Of a stretch of DNA of 64,000 nt, positions 14,562 through 22,765 are shown in pieces. Under the pieces are notes generated by a model. The model had not been told where the DNA came from and searched no databases. It was given only the letters and a program-made list of their open reading frames with translations. Both the position numbers and the translations under genes were made by a program. The stretch lies in the NCBI GenBank assembly GCA_020637635.1, contig JACKKB010000011.1, positions 71,378-135,377 on the forward strand. Direction: 5' to 3'. This DNA is from Albidovulum sp. (GTDB lineage Bacteria > Pseudomonadota > Alphaproteobacteria > Rhodobacterales > Rhodobacteraceae). Position 1 is the first letter of the stretch. Every line of letters begins with the position of its first letter.

Positions 14562-15527
14562 TCAGAGGAATGCGCCGGTGGCAAGAAACAGCGCAATCAA
14601 AAGGCCGGTATCGCGGTTGGAAAGAAAGAGCCGGTGACACACCGCCGGATCGTCGATGTCGAGCCGGCGCATCTGCCACAGGAGGTGCCACCCCGCCGCC
14701 CAGGGCGCGGCAAGTGCGACGGCAAGCTGCAGGGGCCGGCCATTGCCGACGAGCGCGATCAGGATTGCCGTGGCAAGCAGTGTCACCGTGGCGACCAGGA
14801 AGAGACCGAGCCACTTGGCGGTCGCGGCGCCGAAGAGCCGGGCAGTGGACTTCACCCCGATGAGCGCGTCGTCTTCCTTGTCCTGATGAGCATAGATTGT
14901 GTCGTAGAACAGCGTCCAGGCGATGCCCGCGGCATAGAGGAAGAGGGCCGGCAGGCCGAGACGCCCGCCATGCGCGGTGTAGGCGAGCAGCGCGCCCCAG
15001 TTGAAGGCGAGGCCCAGAAAGACCTGCGGCCACCAGGTAAAGCGCTTGGCGAAGGGATAGATCGCGACCAGCACGAGCGAGGAGAGGCCGAGCAGGATGG
15101 CGGCCCAGTTGAAGGTCATGAGGATCGCGCCCGCCAGCGCCATCTGCACCGCCATCCAGATCAGCGCCCGGCGCACCGTCACCTGTCCCGAGGGTATCGG
15201 GCGCGAGCGGGTCCGTGCCACGGCGGCGTCGAAGTCGCGGTCGGTGATGTCGTTCCAGGTGCAGCCGGCGCCCCGCATCAGCCAGGCACCCGCCGCGCAG
15301 CCGAGCCAGATCCAGGCATCTCCCGGCCGCCAGCCGGTCTCGGCCGCGCCAAGCGCGAGCCCCCACCAGCAGGGCAGGAGCAGCAGCCAGGTGCCGATCG
15401 GCCGGTCGGCGCGGCTCAGGCGCAGATAAGGGCGCGTCAGCTCCGGTGCGAGGCGGTCGACCCAGTTGCCAAGCGCGGCGTCGGCGACGGTGCCCTGCGG
15501 CTCTGGCGTTCGGTCGGACGCGCCCAT
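14562..15527 (-). CDS. ubiA: 4-hydroxybenzoate polyprenyltransferase
   Basis: 321 aa integral membrane prenyltransferase; attaches the polyprenyl chain to 4-hydroxybenzoate in ubiquinone synthesis. Both Asp-rich motifs are visible: NDITDRDFDAAVARTRSRPI at about residue 95 (NDxxDxxxD) and the second DTIYAHQDKEDD near residue 220. Eight or nine hydrophobic segments follow. The ATG at 15527 is back to back with an ATG of the divergent rsmE frame (the six bases CATATG contain both), so the 5' untranslated region of ubiA must lie in the rsmE coding sequence. A GAGG stands eight bases upstream of the start. Confidence 0.93.
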   Translation of the reverse strand: MGASDRTPEPQGTVADAALGNWVDRLAPELTRPYLRLSRADRPIGTWLLLLPCWWGLALGAAETGWRPGDAWIWLGCAAGAWLMRGAGCTWNDITDRDFDAAVARTRSRPIPSGQVTVRRALIWMAVQMALAGAILMTFNWAAILLGLSSLVLVAIYPFAKRFTWWPQVFLGLAFNWGALLAYTAHGGRLGLPALFLYAAGIAWTLFYDTIYAHQDKEDDALIGVKSTARLFGAATAKWLGLFLVATVTLLATAILIALVGNGRPLQLAVALAAPWAAGWHLLWQMRRLDIDDPAVCHRLFLSNRDTGLLIALFLATGAFL

Positions 15528-15539
15528 ATGGTCGGCCTC

Positions 15540-16265
15540 ATGGCGGCTGCGAAGATCAGACTCTGTGTAGACCAGCCCCTTGGGCCGGGGCAATCGGTTC
15601 CCTTGTCCGTGGCGCAGGCGCATTACCTTTTCGGTGTGATGCGCACGGGCGAGGGCAGCGCGGTTCTGGTCTTCAACGGCCGCGACGGCGAGTGGCTGGC
15701 CGAGGTGTCCGAAGCGGGACGGGGGCGCGGCGCGCTCGCCTGCCGCAGGCGCGTCCGGCCGCAGGTGGCCGGTCCGGATCTGTGGCTCCTTTTCGCGCCG
15801 GTGAAGAAGGCGCGCACCGATTTCATCGTCGAAAAGGCGGTGGAGCTTGGCGTGGCGCGGATCCTTCCCGTTCTGACCGAGCGCACCAATTCCGAACGGT
15901 TTCGCCGCGACAAGGCCGAGGCGCATGTGCGCGAGGCGGCCGAGCAATGCGGCGCGCTCTGCCTGCCCGAGGTGGCTGAGGCTGCACCGCTTGACCGCGT
16001 TCTGGCGGGCTGGGATCCGTCACGGCACATCCTCTGGGCCGACGAGGCGGAGGCCGGCGCCGCGGTCACGCTTGCGGCCTTGCCGGATGGGCCGGGCGCG
16101 GTTCTGGTCGGCCCCGAGGGTGGCTTCTCCGGCGTCGAACGCGCGCGACTTGGCACGCTGCCCTTCGTCCACGCGGTCGCCCTTGGCCCGCGGATCCTGC
16201 GCGCCGAGACCGCCGCGCTTGCCGCGCTCACGCTCTGGCAGGCGGCGCGCGGAGACTGGCGATGA
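15540..16265 (+). CDS. rsmE: 16S rRNA (uracil-1498-N3)-methyltransferase
   Basis: 241 aa. SPOUT-class methyltransferase: N-terminal PUA-like domain (KIRLCVDQPLGPGQ) then FAPVKKARTDFIVEKAVELGV, ERTNSERF, VGPEGGFSGVE and the SAM-binding knot LGPRILRAETAALAALTLWQ. The ATG at 15540 gives the usual short MAAAKIRL start; an in-frame ATG at 15528 directly abuts the ubiA start codon. The stop overlaps the following gene by four bases. Confidence 0.93.
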   Translation: MAAAKIRLCVDQPLGPGQSVPLSVAQAHYLFGVMRTGEGSAVLVFNGRDGEWLAEVSEAGRGRGALACRRRVRPQVAGPDLWLLFAPVKKARTDFIVEKAVELGVARILPVLTERTNSERFRRDKAEAHVREAAEQCGALCLPEVAEAAPLDRVLAGWDPSRHILWADEAEAGAAVTLAALPDGPGAVLVGPEGGFSGVERARLGTLPFVHAVALGPRILRAETAALAALTLWQAARGDWR

Positions 16266-16828
16266 GTAGGCGCGAGGCGAATTTCGAGGAGGCCGGCGCG
16301 ATCGCCGACCTCCTTGCCCGTCATGCCGACTGGGCGATGTTTCCGCTCGGCAATCTGCTCAGCTACGGCATGGGCCGCGACGGGCGCTTACAGATGCGCT
16401 TCTTCGTGCACGGTGCGCGGGGAGAGATCGCCGCGGCTGTAGGTCTCAGCGCGCTCGGGATGATCCTGCCGGTGCTGCCGGATGGGTTGCCGGTTTCGGG
16501 GCCGCGAGTGTTCCGCAGTCTTGCCCGCGCGCCGAAGGGCGAGACGGTTCAGGGCGTGATCGGACGGAGCGACCGGGCGCGGCCGCTCATCGCCGCGCTT
16601 GACCTGCCGGCGGATGCAGTCCTGCAGGACGGCGACGAACCCGCCTTCGCGCTCGAGCTCGACCGGCTGCGCCTGCCCTCGGACGACGCCTGTCGGCTGC
16701 AGCGCCCGGGCGCCGCCGAAAGGCCGCTCCCGATCGACTGGCGCGAGGCCTACGGCATCGAGATCCTTGCGCGCGAGGCCGCGGAGGCGATGTTCTTCCT
16801 TTCGCGGCCGGTCAGGATCGGGTCATGA
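16262..16828 (+). CDS. GNAT-related protein lacking the acetyl-CoA-binding half
   Basis: 188 aa. It has the N-terminal region typical of a two-domain alphaproteobacterial GNAT (EAGAIADLLARHADWAMFPLGNLLSYGM, GEIAAAVGLSALGMILPVLP, FALELDRLRLP) and the start of the linker into the catalytic fold (LPIDWREAYGIEILAREAAE). It then ends at FFLSRPVRIGS without the acetyl-CoA pyrophosphate loop or the following helices, about 80 residues short of the family. A deletion joining the linker to a new end just before the next gene is the simplest reading. It overlaps rsmE (ATGA) and the next gene (4 nt), so it is still in the transcription unit. Confidence 0.65.
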   Translation: MSRREANFEEAGAIADLLARHADWAMFPLGNLLSYGMGRDGRLQMRFFVHGARGEIAAAVGLSALGMILPVLPDGLPVSGPRVFRSLARAPKGETVQGVIGRSDRARPLIAALDLPADAVLQDGDEPAFALELDRLRLPSDDACRLQRPGAAERPLPIDWREAYGIEILAREAAEAMFFLSRPVRIGS

Positions 16829-17364
16829 GCTTTGTGCGCCCCGAACTGGCCGCCCGGCTCGGACGCTGGCGCGAGCTTGCCGCGGCGGCGGTCGTGGCGC
16901 TTGCCGGATTCGGCCTGCTGCGTCTGGGCGGCTACGTCTTCGTGCCGCTCGGTCTCGCGGTGCTGGCGCTGGCGGCGGGCTGGGCCACCATCGCGGTGCG
17001 ACGGCTGCGGTTCCTGCGCGCCGTGGCCGCGCCCGGCGTGGTCGAGGTGGACGAGGGGCAGGTGGGCTATTTCGGCCCCGCGTTCGGCGGCTTCGTGGCA
17101 CTTGCCGATCTGGCCGAACTCAGGCTCACCGATCTTCACGGAGCGCGTCAGTGGCGGCTGCGCACGCAGGGCGGCGAGGTGCTTCTGATCCCGGTCGATG
17201 CGGCCGGGGCGGACAAGCTCTACGATGCCTTCTCGGCCTTGCCGGGGATCGACATGGCGCGGCTCGCCGACGCGCTCGACGCCGGCATGGCGACGCTGCC
17301 GCTCTGGCGGCGCGACCGCGCGCTCGGGCGGGGGGGCGCCGCTGCGCATCACGAAAAGTCATGA
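16825..17364 (+). CDS. Conserved two-helix membrane protein, 179 aa
   Basis: Residues about 17-60 form two transmembrane helices (LAAAAVVALAGFGLLRLGGYVFVPLGLAVLALAAGWATIA); the remainder is a soluble domain with a PH-like beta pattern (VVEVDEGQVGYFGPAFGG, LRLTDLHGARQWRLRTQGGEVLLIP). No enzymatic motif. In related genomes a protein of this type lies just upstream of gshA. Overlaps the truncated GNAT by four bases. Confidence 0.75.
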   Translation: MSFVRPELAARLGRWRELAAAAVVALAGFGLLRLGGYVFVPLGLAVLALAAGWATIAVRRLRFLRAVAAPGVVEVDEGQVGYFGPAFGGFVALADLAELRLTDLHGARQWRLRTQGGEVLLIPVDAAGADKLYDAFSALPGIDMARLADALDAGMATLPLWRRDRALGRGGAAAHHEKS

Positions 17365-17461
17365 CGGGCCGGGTGCATTCGCGCCCCCCGGTCTTGACTC
17401 GCCGGCCCCGTCGCTTCACCTCTATGCGCCTCTGAAACAAGCGAGCGAAGTGGCGCGCCCC

Positions 17462-18832
17462 ATGTCCATTCCCCAGTCCGGTGGCGGGCCCATCGAACGC
17501 TACGAACAACTTGCCGAATACATGGAATCCGGCTGCAAGCCGACGGCCGATTGGCGTATCGGCACCGAGCACGAGAAGTTCGGCTATTGCCGCGACACCC
17601 TGATGCCCCTGCCATATGACGGCGCGCGCTCGATCCGCGCCATGCTCGAGGGGTTGCGCGACCGCTATGACTGGGCGCCGGTGCTGGAGCAGGGCAACAT
17701 CATCGGCCTGACCAAGGGGGCCGCCAACGTGAGCCTCGAACCGGGCGGACAGCTGGAGCTTTCCGGTGCGCCGCTCGAGACGATCCACCAGACCTGCGAC
17801 GAGGTGAACGAACACCTGCGCGAGGTCCACAGCGTCGCCGACGAGATCGGCGCGCGGTTCATCGGCCTCGGTGCCGCGCCGATCTGGCGCCACGAGGACA
17901 TGCCGATGATGCCGAAGGGGCGATATCGGCTGATGAACAGCTACATGGACCGCGTCGGCACCATGGGCAAGACGATGATGTACCGGACCTGCACGGTTCA
18001 GGTGAACCTCGACTTCGCCTCCGAGGCGGACATGGTCAGGAAGTTCCGCGTGGCGCTGGCGCTGCAGCCCGTCGCGACCGCGCTCTTCGCCAATTCGCCG
18101 TTCCTCGATGGCAAGCCGAACGGCCGCAAGAGCTGGCGCAGCCATATCTGGCAGAACCTCGATCCGGCTCGAACCGGGATGCTGCCATTCGTCTTCGAGG
18201 ATGGCATGGGCTTCGAGCGCTATGTCGACTTCGCGCTCGATGTGCCGATGTATTTCGTCTATCGGGACGGGGCATATGTCGATGCGCTCGGTCAGAGTTT
18301 TCGGGATTTCCTGAAGGGCGAGCTGCCGGCGTTGCCGGGCGAGAAGCCGACGCTCAGCGACTGGGCCGACCATCTGACGACGATCTTCCCCGAGGCGCGG
18401 ATCAAGAAATACATGGAGATGCGCGGCGCCGACGGCGGGCCGTGGCGGCGGCTCTGCGCGTTGCCGGCCTTCTGGGTCGGGCTGCTCTATGACCGGGGGG
18501 CACTCGATGCCGCCTGGGATCTCGTCAAGGGCTGGAGCGCCGAGACCCGCGAGGGATTGCGTGCCGCGGCTTCGCTCGACGCGCTGCAGGCCGAGGCCGG
18601 CGGCATCCGCATGATCGAGCTTGCGAGCGAGGTGCTGAAGATATCCGAGGCGGGGCTGAAGGCGCGGGCGCGCCCCGGCGCCGGCGGTCTGGTGCCGGAC
18701 GAGACTCATTTCCTCAATGCGCTGCAGGAGAGCGTCGAGAGCGGCAAAGTGCCTGCCGACGAGCTTCTCGAGCGCTACCACGGCGACTGGAAGGGCGACC
18801 TGACGCGGATCTACGCCGACTTCAGCTACTGA
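17462..18832 (+). CDS. gshA: Glutamate--cysteine ligase (plant/alphaproteobacterial type)
   Basis: 456 aa; first step of glutathione synthesis, ATP-dependent joining of Glu gamma-carboxyl to Cys. GCS2-family motifs: RIGTEHEKFGY near residue 38, VSLEPGGQLELSG, TCTVQVNLDF, FANSPFLDGKPNG and RKSWRSHIWQN, RYVDFALDVPMYFV. Start MSIPQSGGGPIERYEQL at 17462. The 97-nt gap before it may hold a promoter. Product feeds the glutathione-dependent chemistry elsewhere in the cell. It converges with plsY. Confidence 0.94.
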   Translation: MSIPQSGGGPIERYEQLAEYMESGCKPTADWRIGTEHEKFGYCRDTLMPLPYDGARSIRAMLEGLRDRYDWAPVLEQGNIIGLTKGAANVSLEPGGQLELSGAPLETIHQTCDEVNEHLREVHSVADEIGARFIGLGAAPIWRHEDMPMMPKGRYRLMNSYMDRVGTMGKTMMYRTCTVQVNLDFASEADMVRKFRVALALQPVATALFANSPFLDGKPNGRKSWRSHIWQNLDPARTGMLPFVFEDGMGFERYVDFALDVPMYFVYRDGAYVDALGQSFRDFLKGELPALPGEKPTLSDWADHLTTIFPEARIKKYMEMRGADGGPWRRLCALPAFWVGLLYDRGALDAAWDLVKGWSAETREGLRAAASLDALQAEAGGIRMIELASEVLKISEAGLKARARPGAGGLVPDETHFLNALQESVESGKVPADELLERYHGDWKGDLTRIYADFSY

Positions 18833-18841
18833 GCGTGCGCG

Positions 18842-19450
18842 CTACTCCTTGGCGCCGATCTTCGGTTCGGTCCGCGCCTTCAGCCGTTCGATGTTGGGCA
18901 GGTGCTTCCAATAGACGAAGGTCGCCATCAGGACCGTGACCCAGACCGTGTGCCCGTAGCCGAGAAATCCGGCCCAGATGGCCGCGAGCGCGGCGGCGAC
19001 CAGCGCCGAGAGCGAGGAATAGCGGCTGGCGATCGCGGTCACGAGCCAGGTCGCGCAGGCGGCGAGCCCCGCCGGCCAGGCCAGTGCGAGCAGCGTTCCG
19101 AGGAAGGTCGCGACACCCTTGCCGCCACGAAACTTCAGCCAGACCGGGAAGAGGTGGCCGAGGAAGGCGGCAAGGCCGGCCAGTTGCGCCGCGTCCTCGC
19201 CGGCGAAGGCGCGCGCCGCCAGCACCGCCGCGCCGCCCTTGGCGCCGTCGAGGAGGAGCGTCGCGAGGGCTGCGGGCTTGTTGCCGGTCCGCAGCACGTT
19301 TGTGGCGCCGATGTTGCCCGAGCCGATCCGGCGCAGGTCGCCGAGCCCGAGCAGGCGCGTGACGATCACGCCGAAGGGGATCGAGCCGAAGAGATAGCCG
19401 AGGATCGCGGCCATGAGGAGCGCGCCTGCGCCGCTCGTGAGTTCCGGCAT
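18842..19450 (-). CDS. plsY: Glycerol-3-phosphate acyltransferase
   Basis: 202 aa, five to seven membrane helices; uses acyl phosphate to make lysophosphatidate. The diagnostic motifs are present: GSIPFGVI, RRIGSGNIGATNVLR, and HLFPVWLKFRGGKGVAT. The ATG at 19450 has GGGAGA upstream and lies one base past the pyrC' stop, so it is the last gene of the pyrB-pyrC'-plsY set on the minus strand. Confidence 0.94.
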   Translation of the reverse strand: MPELTSGAGALLMAAILGYLFGSIPFGVIVTRLLGLGDLRRIGSGNIGATNVLRTGNKPAALATLLLDGAKGGAAVLAARAFAGEDAAQLAGLAAFLGHLFPVWLKFRGGKGVATFLGTLLALAWPAGLAACATWLVTAIASRYSSLSALVAAALAAIWAGFLGYGHTVWVTVLMATFVYWKHLPNIERLKARTEPKIGAKE

Positions 19451-19451
19451 G

Positions 19452-20744
19452 TCAGTCTCCCGCGGTGAAGATGCGCTTGCCTGCGACCCAGGTGCCTAGC
19501 ACGCGTCCTTCCATCCGCTGGCCGTCGAAGGGCGTGTTCTTCGATTTCGAGCGGAGCGTGGAGCGGTCGAGAAGGAACGGGGCGTCGGGATCGAACAGGA
19601 CGAGATCGGCCGGGGCACCGACGGCGAGCCGCCCCTGCGGCAGGCCGAGGCGTCTGGCGGGGTTGAGCGCCATCGCCCGGAAAAGCTGCGGCAGCGTGAG
19701 GTGGCCCGCATGGCAGAGCCGCATCGCCGCCGGCAACAGGGTCTCGAGCGCGACGGCACCGGAGGCCGCGTCCTCGAAGGGCAGGCGCTTCGATTCCTCG
19801 TCCTGCGGCGTGTGCATCGACGAGATGATGTCGATGAGGCCCGAGGCCACCGCCTCGACCACCGCGAGCCGGTCGTCTTCGCTGCGCAGGGGCGGCTTGA
19901 CCTTGAAGAAGGTGCGGTAGTCGCCGACATCGAATTCGTTCAAGGTCAGGTGGTGGATCGAGGTGCCCGCCGTCACGTCGAAGCCGTGGCGCTTCGCGCG
20001 TTCCAGGGGCGGCAGGGCGCGGGCGGTGGTGATCTGGTCGAAGTGGTATTTCGCCCCGGTCATCTCGACCAGCCCCATGTCGCGGTCGAAGCCGATGCGC
20101 TCGGCCATCGGCGAGACGCCGGGCAGGCCGCGCAGGCTGGCGAACTTGCCCGAAGTGGTGGCCGCCCCCGCCGACAGCCCCGGTTCCTGCGGGTGGCCCA
20201 TGACGAGCGCGCCGAGCGACTTCGCATAGGTCAGGGCGCGGGACAGCACGCGGGTATCGGTCACGACATGGTCGCAATCGGTGAAGGCGACGGCGCCGGC
20301 GTCGATCAGAAAGCCGATCTCGGTCATCTCGCGCCCCTCGCGCCCCTTGGTCAGCGCGGCCATGTGGCGGATGCGCACGGGGCTTGCCTCCGCCGCGCGG
20401 CGGGTGACGAATTCGAGCGTCTCGGGCGTGTCGATGCAGGTCGCGGTATCGGGCCGCGCGATGATCGTGGTGACACCGCCCGCCGCCGCCGCCAGACCGG
20501 CCGAGCGGAACGATTCCTTGTGCCGCTCGCCCGGCTCGCCGACCTTGACGCCAAGGTCGACGATGCCGGGGGCGAGGCATTTGCCCTTGCAGTCGATGAC
20601 CTTCCCCGCGGGGAAGACGTCAGTTGTTTCAAGGGGTTGCGTTAAGACTTCGGTAATCTTTCCGTCCGCGACGACGAGCGCGCCGAGAGTTTCGGTGAGC
20701 GCATCGGGGTCGATCAGGCGGGCGTTGGTGAGGAGGGTGGTCAT
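19452..20744 (-). CDS. pyrC': Dihydroorotase-like protein lacking metal ligands (pseudo-dihydroorotase, PyrC')
   Basis: 430 aa, amidohydrolase (type I DHOase) fold throughout. The metal motif expected as D-x-H-x-H reads DLGVKVGEPG here, so both histidines (positions 65 and 67) are Gly and Lys. The catalytic TDHAPH loop near residue 310 reads SSMHTPQ, losing the Asp. The downstream PFEDAASGAVALETLLP and the end NPARRLGLPQGRLAVGAPADLV are intact, so the fold is kept while the chemistry is not. In Pseudomonas a similar inactive PyrC' is needed to assemble the PyrB aspartate transcarbamylase; the same role is inferred from its place after pyrB. An active dihydroorotase must be encoded elsewhere. 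Confidence 0.82.
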   Translation of the reverse strand: MTTLLTNARLIDPDALTETLGALVVADGKITEVLTQPLETTDVFPAGKVIDCKGKCLAPGIVDLGVKVGEPGERHKESFRSAGLAAAAGGVTTIIARPDTATCIDTPETLEFVTRRAAEASPVRIRHMAALTKGREGREMTEIGFLIDAGAVAFTDCDHVVTDTRVLSRALTYAKSLGALVMGHPQEPGLSAGAATTSGKFASLRGLPGVSPMAERIGFDRDMGLVEMTGAKYHFDQITTARALPPLERAKRHGFDVTAGTSIHHLTLNEFDVGDYRTFFKVKPPLRSEDDRLAVVEAVASGLIDIISSMHTPQDEESKRLPFEDAASGAVALETLLPAAMRLCHAGHLTLPQLFRAMALNPARRLGLPQGRLAVGAPADLVLFDPDAPFLLDRSTLRSKSKNTPFDGQRMEGRVLGTWVAGKRIFTAGD

Positions 20745-20766
20745 TTCGGATGCAACCTTGTCCTTC

Positions 20767-20814
20767 CCGGTCCGCTCGCGGACCGGACCGCGTCCGCCCG
20801 CCCCCAGGCGGGCG
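20767..20814. promoter_or_regulatory. Two adjacent GC-rich hairpins between pyrB and pyrC'
   Basis: Hairpin 1: CCGGTCCGC-TC-GCGGACCGG (20767-20786), a perfect 9-bp repeat. Hairpin 2: CGCCCGCC-CCCA-GGCGGGCG (20795-20814), a perfect 8-bp stem. They lie in the 124-nt gap between pyrB and pyrC' on the minus strand. No T run follows, so they may be RNA-processing or stability elements, a weak attenuator, or a REP-like sequence. Confidence 0.5.
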
Positions 20815-20868
20815 CGGTTCCCGCTCCCGCCTCGGTCGGTCGCGGTCGTCTGTCGTGACAGGAGCCAC

Positions 20869-21831
20869 TCACACCATCACCCCCACCGCCTGCCGTCCGC
20901 GTTCCGCCCGCAGGTTCCGCGCGAGCAGGTCCATGCAGGCCATGCGCACGGCGACGCCCATCTCCACCTGGTCCTGGATGACGGAGCGGTTGATGTCGTC
21001 GGCAAGCTCCCCGTCGATCTCCACGCCGCGGTTCATCGGGCCGGGATGCATGACGATGGCGTCGGCTTTGGCGTGGGCCAGCTTTTCCGCATCAAGGCCG
21101 TAGCGGTGGTAGTATTCCCGCTCCGAAGGGATGAAACCGCCGTCCATCCGTTCCTTCTGAAGCCTGAGCATCATCACCACGTCGCAGTCCTTCAGCCCCT
21201 CGCGCATGTCGTCGAAGACCTCGCAGCCGAGGTCGCGGACGCCCGCGGGCATCAGCGTCGGCGGGGCGATCAGGCGGATGCGGTTTTCCATCTTGCCAAG
21301 CAGGATGAGGTTCGACCGGGCGACGCGGCTGTGCGCGATATCGCCGCAGATGGCGACCGTCAGGCGCTGGATGCGGCCCTTGGCGCGGCGGATGGTGAGC
21401 GCGTCGAGAAGCGCCTGCGTCGGGTGTTCGTGGCGGCCGTCGCCGGCATTCAGGACGGCGCCGTTGACCTTCTGCGCCAGAAGGTCGACGGCGCCCGAGG
21501 CGGGATGACGCACGACGAGCAGATCGGGCCGCATCGCGTTCAGCGTGAGCGCCGTGTCGATCAGCGTCTCGCCCTTCTTCAGCGAGGAATGCTGCATCGC
21601 CATGTTCATCACGTCGGCGCCGAGCCGTTTGCCGGCCAGCTCGAACGAGGCCTGGGTGCGGGTCGAGGCCTCGAAGAACATGTTGATCTGGGTCATGCCG
21701 GCAAGCGCGTCGGCATGTTTCACCGTGCGCTGGTTCAGTTCGACATATTTCTCGGCGAGATCGAGGACGGTGCGAATCTCCTCCGGGGCGAGGTGCTCGA
21801 TGCCCAGAAGGTGACGCGCGCGGAATGTCAT
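20869..21831 (-). CDS. pyrB: Aspartate carbamoyltransferase catalytic subunit
   Basis: 320 aa; condenses aspartate with carbamoyl phosphate in pyrimidine synthesis. Carbamoyl phosphate motif FEASTRTQASFELA near residue 53, the lysine loop SSLKKGETL, HPASG, NAGDGRHEHPTQALLDAL, CGDIAHSRVARSN, MMLRLQKERM and HPGPMNRGVEI are all present. The ATG at 21831 follows GGAGCC. First gene of the pyrB-pyrC'-plsY cluster. No separate regulatory subunit gene (pyrI) is in the window. Confidence 0.95.
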   Translation of the reverse strand: MTFRARHLLGIEHLAPEEIRTVLDLAEKYVELNQRTVKHADALAGMTQINMFFEASTRTQASFELAGKRLGADVMNMAMQHSSLKKGETLIDTALTLNAMRPDLLVVRHPASGAVDLLAQKVNGAVLNAGDGRHEHPTQALLDALTIRRAKGRIQRLTVAICGDIAHSRVARSNLILLGKMENRIRLIAPPTLMPAGVRDLGCEVFDDMREGLKDCDVVMMLRLQKERMDGGFIPSEREYYHRYGLDAEKLAHAKADAIVMHPGPMNRGVEIDGELADDINRSVIQDQVEMGVAVRMACMDLLARNLRAERGRQAVGVMV

Positions 21832-21964
21832 GGTGGCTCCGGTCCCGTTTGCCGGTGCTTATGGCAAAGGACGGCCCGCGGGGCAATCGGTTTCCCCGTC
21901 GCTGGCCCCCGCAGGGGGGCGATTGCCGTTTACCTCGATCGCGGCACGCCCTAGCTTGTGCGCC

Positions 21965-22765
21965 ATGGACAAAGCCGCCGCCCCGCTTGATTTCGAGACC
22001 GCCCGCGCCCTGCTCGAATGGCAGGCCGAGCTCGGTGCCGACGAGCCGATGCTGGAAGCGCCGGTGAACCGCTATGGGCTGGCAATCGAGGCGCCGAAGC
22101 CCGTGCGGGCGGTCGCAGGCACGGGCCAGGCCACCGCCCCGGCTGGTCCGGAACCGGTCGAAGATCCGCTGCAGCTGGCCGCGGAACTCGCGGGCGGCGC
22201 GACGGGGCTCGAGGATCTCGCGGCTCGGCAGGCGTCCTACGACCACTGTGCCCTGAAGCGCGGCGCCCGCAACTTCGTCTTTGCCGACGGCAACCCCGCA
22301 GCCCGCGTTCTCATCCTCGGCGAGGCGCCCGGGCGTGAGGAGGATATCGAGGGGCGGCCCTTCGTCGGCCGGGCGGGGCAGCTTCTTGACCGGATGTTCG
22401 CCGCGATCGGGCTCTCGCGCACCGCGCATCATCCCGAGGAGGCGCTCTACATCACCAATGTGATGCCCTGGCGCCCGCCACAGAACCGCGATCCCGAGCC
22501 GGCGGAGATCGCCATGATGCTGCCCTTCGTGAAGCGTCATGTGGACTTCGTGAACCCCGATGTGATCGTGCTGATGGGCAACACCTCCTGCTTCGCGGCG
22601 CTGGGCCGCAAGGGTATCCTGCGGCTGCGCGGCACCTGGGTCGAGGCCTTCGGCAAGCCCGCCATGCCGATGACCCACCCGGCCTATCTTCTGCGCAACC
22701 CGGCGGCCAAGCGCGAGGCCTGGGCGGATCTGCTGGAGATCAGGGCGCGGCTGGGGGGCGCGTGA
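21965..22765 (+). CDS. Uracil-DNA glycosylase family protein (family 4-like)
   Basis: 266 aa. A variable Ala/Pro-rich N-terminus of about 90 residues leads to the glycosylase core: motif A GEAPGREEDIEGRPFVGRAG, NVMPWRPPQNRDPEP, VLMGNTSC and motif B MTHPAYLLRNPAAK. This is the family-4-type signature. The iron-sulfur cysteine pattern of thermophilic family-4 enzymes is not obvious (only CALKRGARN near the start of the core). It removes uracil from DNA. The stop overlaps the start of the following phosphoesterase by one base. Confidence 0.88.
   Translation: MDKAAAPLDFETARALLEWQAELGADEPMLEAPVNRYGLAIEAPKPVRAVAGTGQATAPAGPEPVEDPLQLAAELAGGATGLEDLAARQASYDHCALKRGARNFVFADGNPAARVLILGEAPGREEDIEGRPFVGRAGQLLDRMFAAIGLSRTAHHPEEALYITNVMPWRPPQNRDPEPAEIAMMLPFVKRHVDFVNPDVIVLMGNTSCFAALGRKGILRLRGTWVEAFGKPAMPMTHPAYLLRNPAAKREAWADLLEIRARLGGA

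Noticed and set aside
19366..20580. Open frame in another phase of the pyrC'-plsY region
   Set aside because: Shadow frame: codon pattern and family motifs support pyrC' and plsY.
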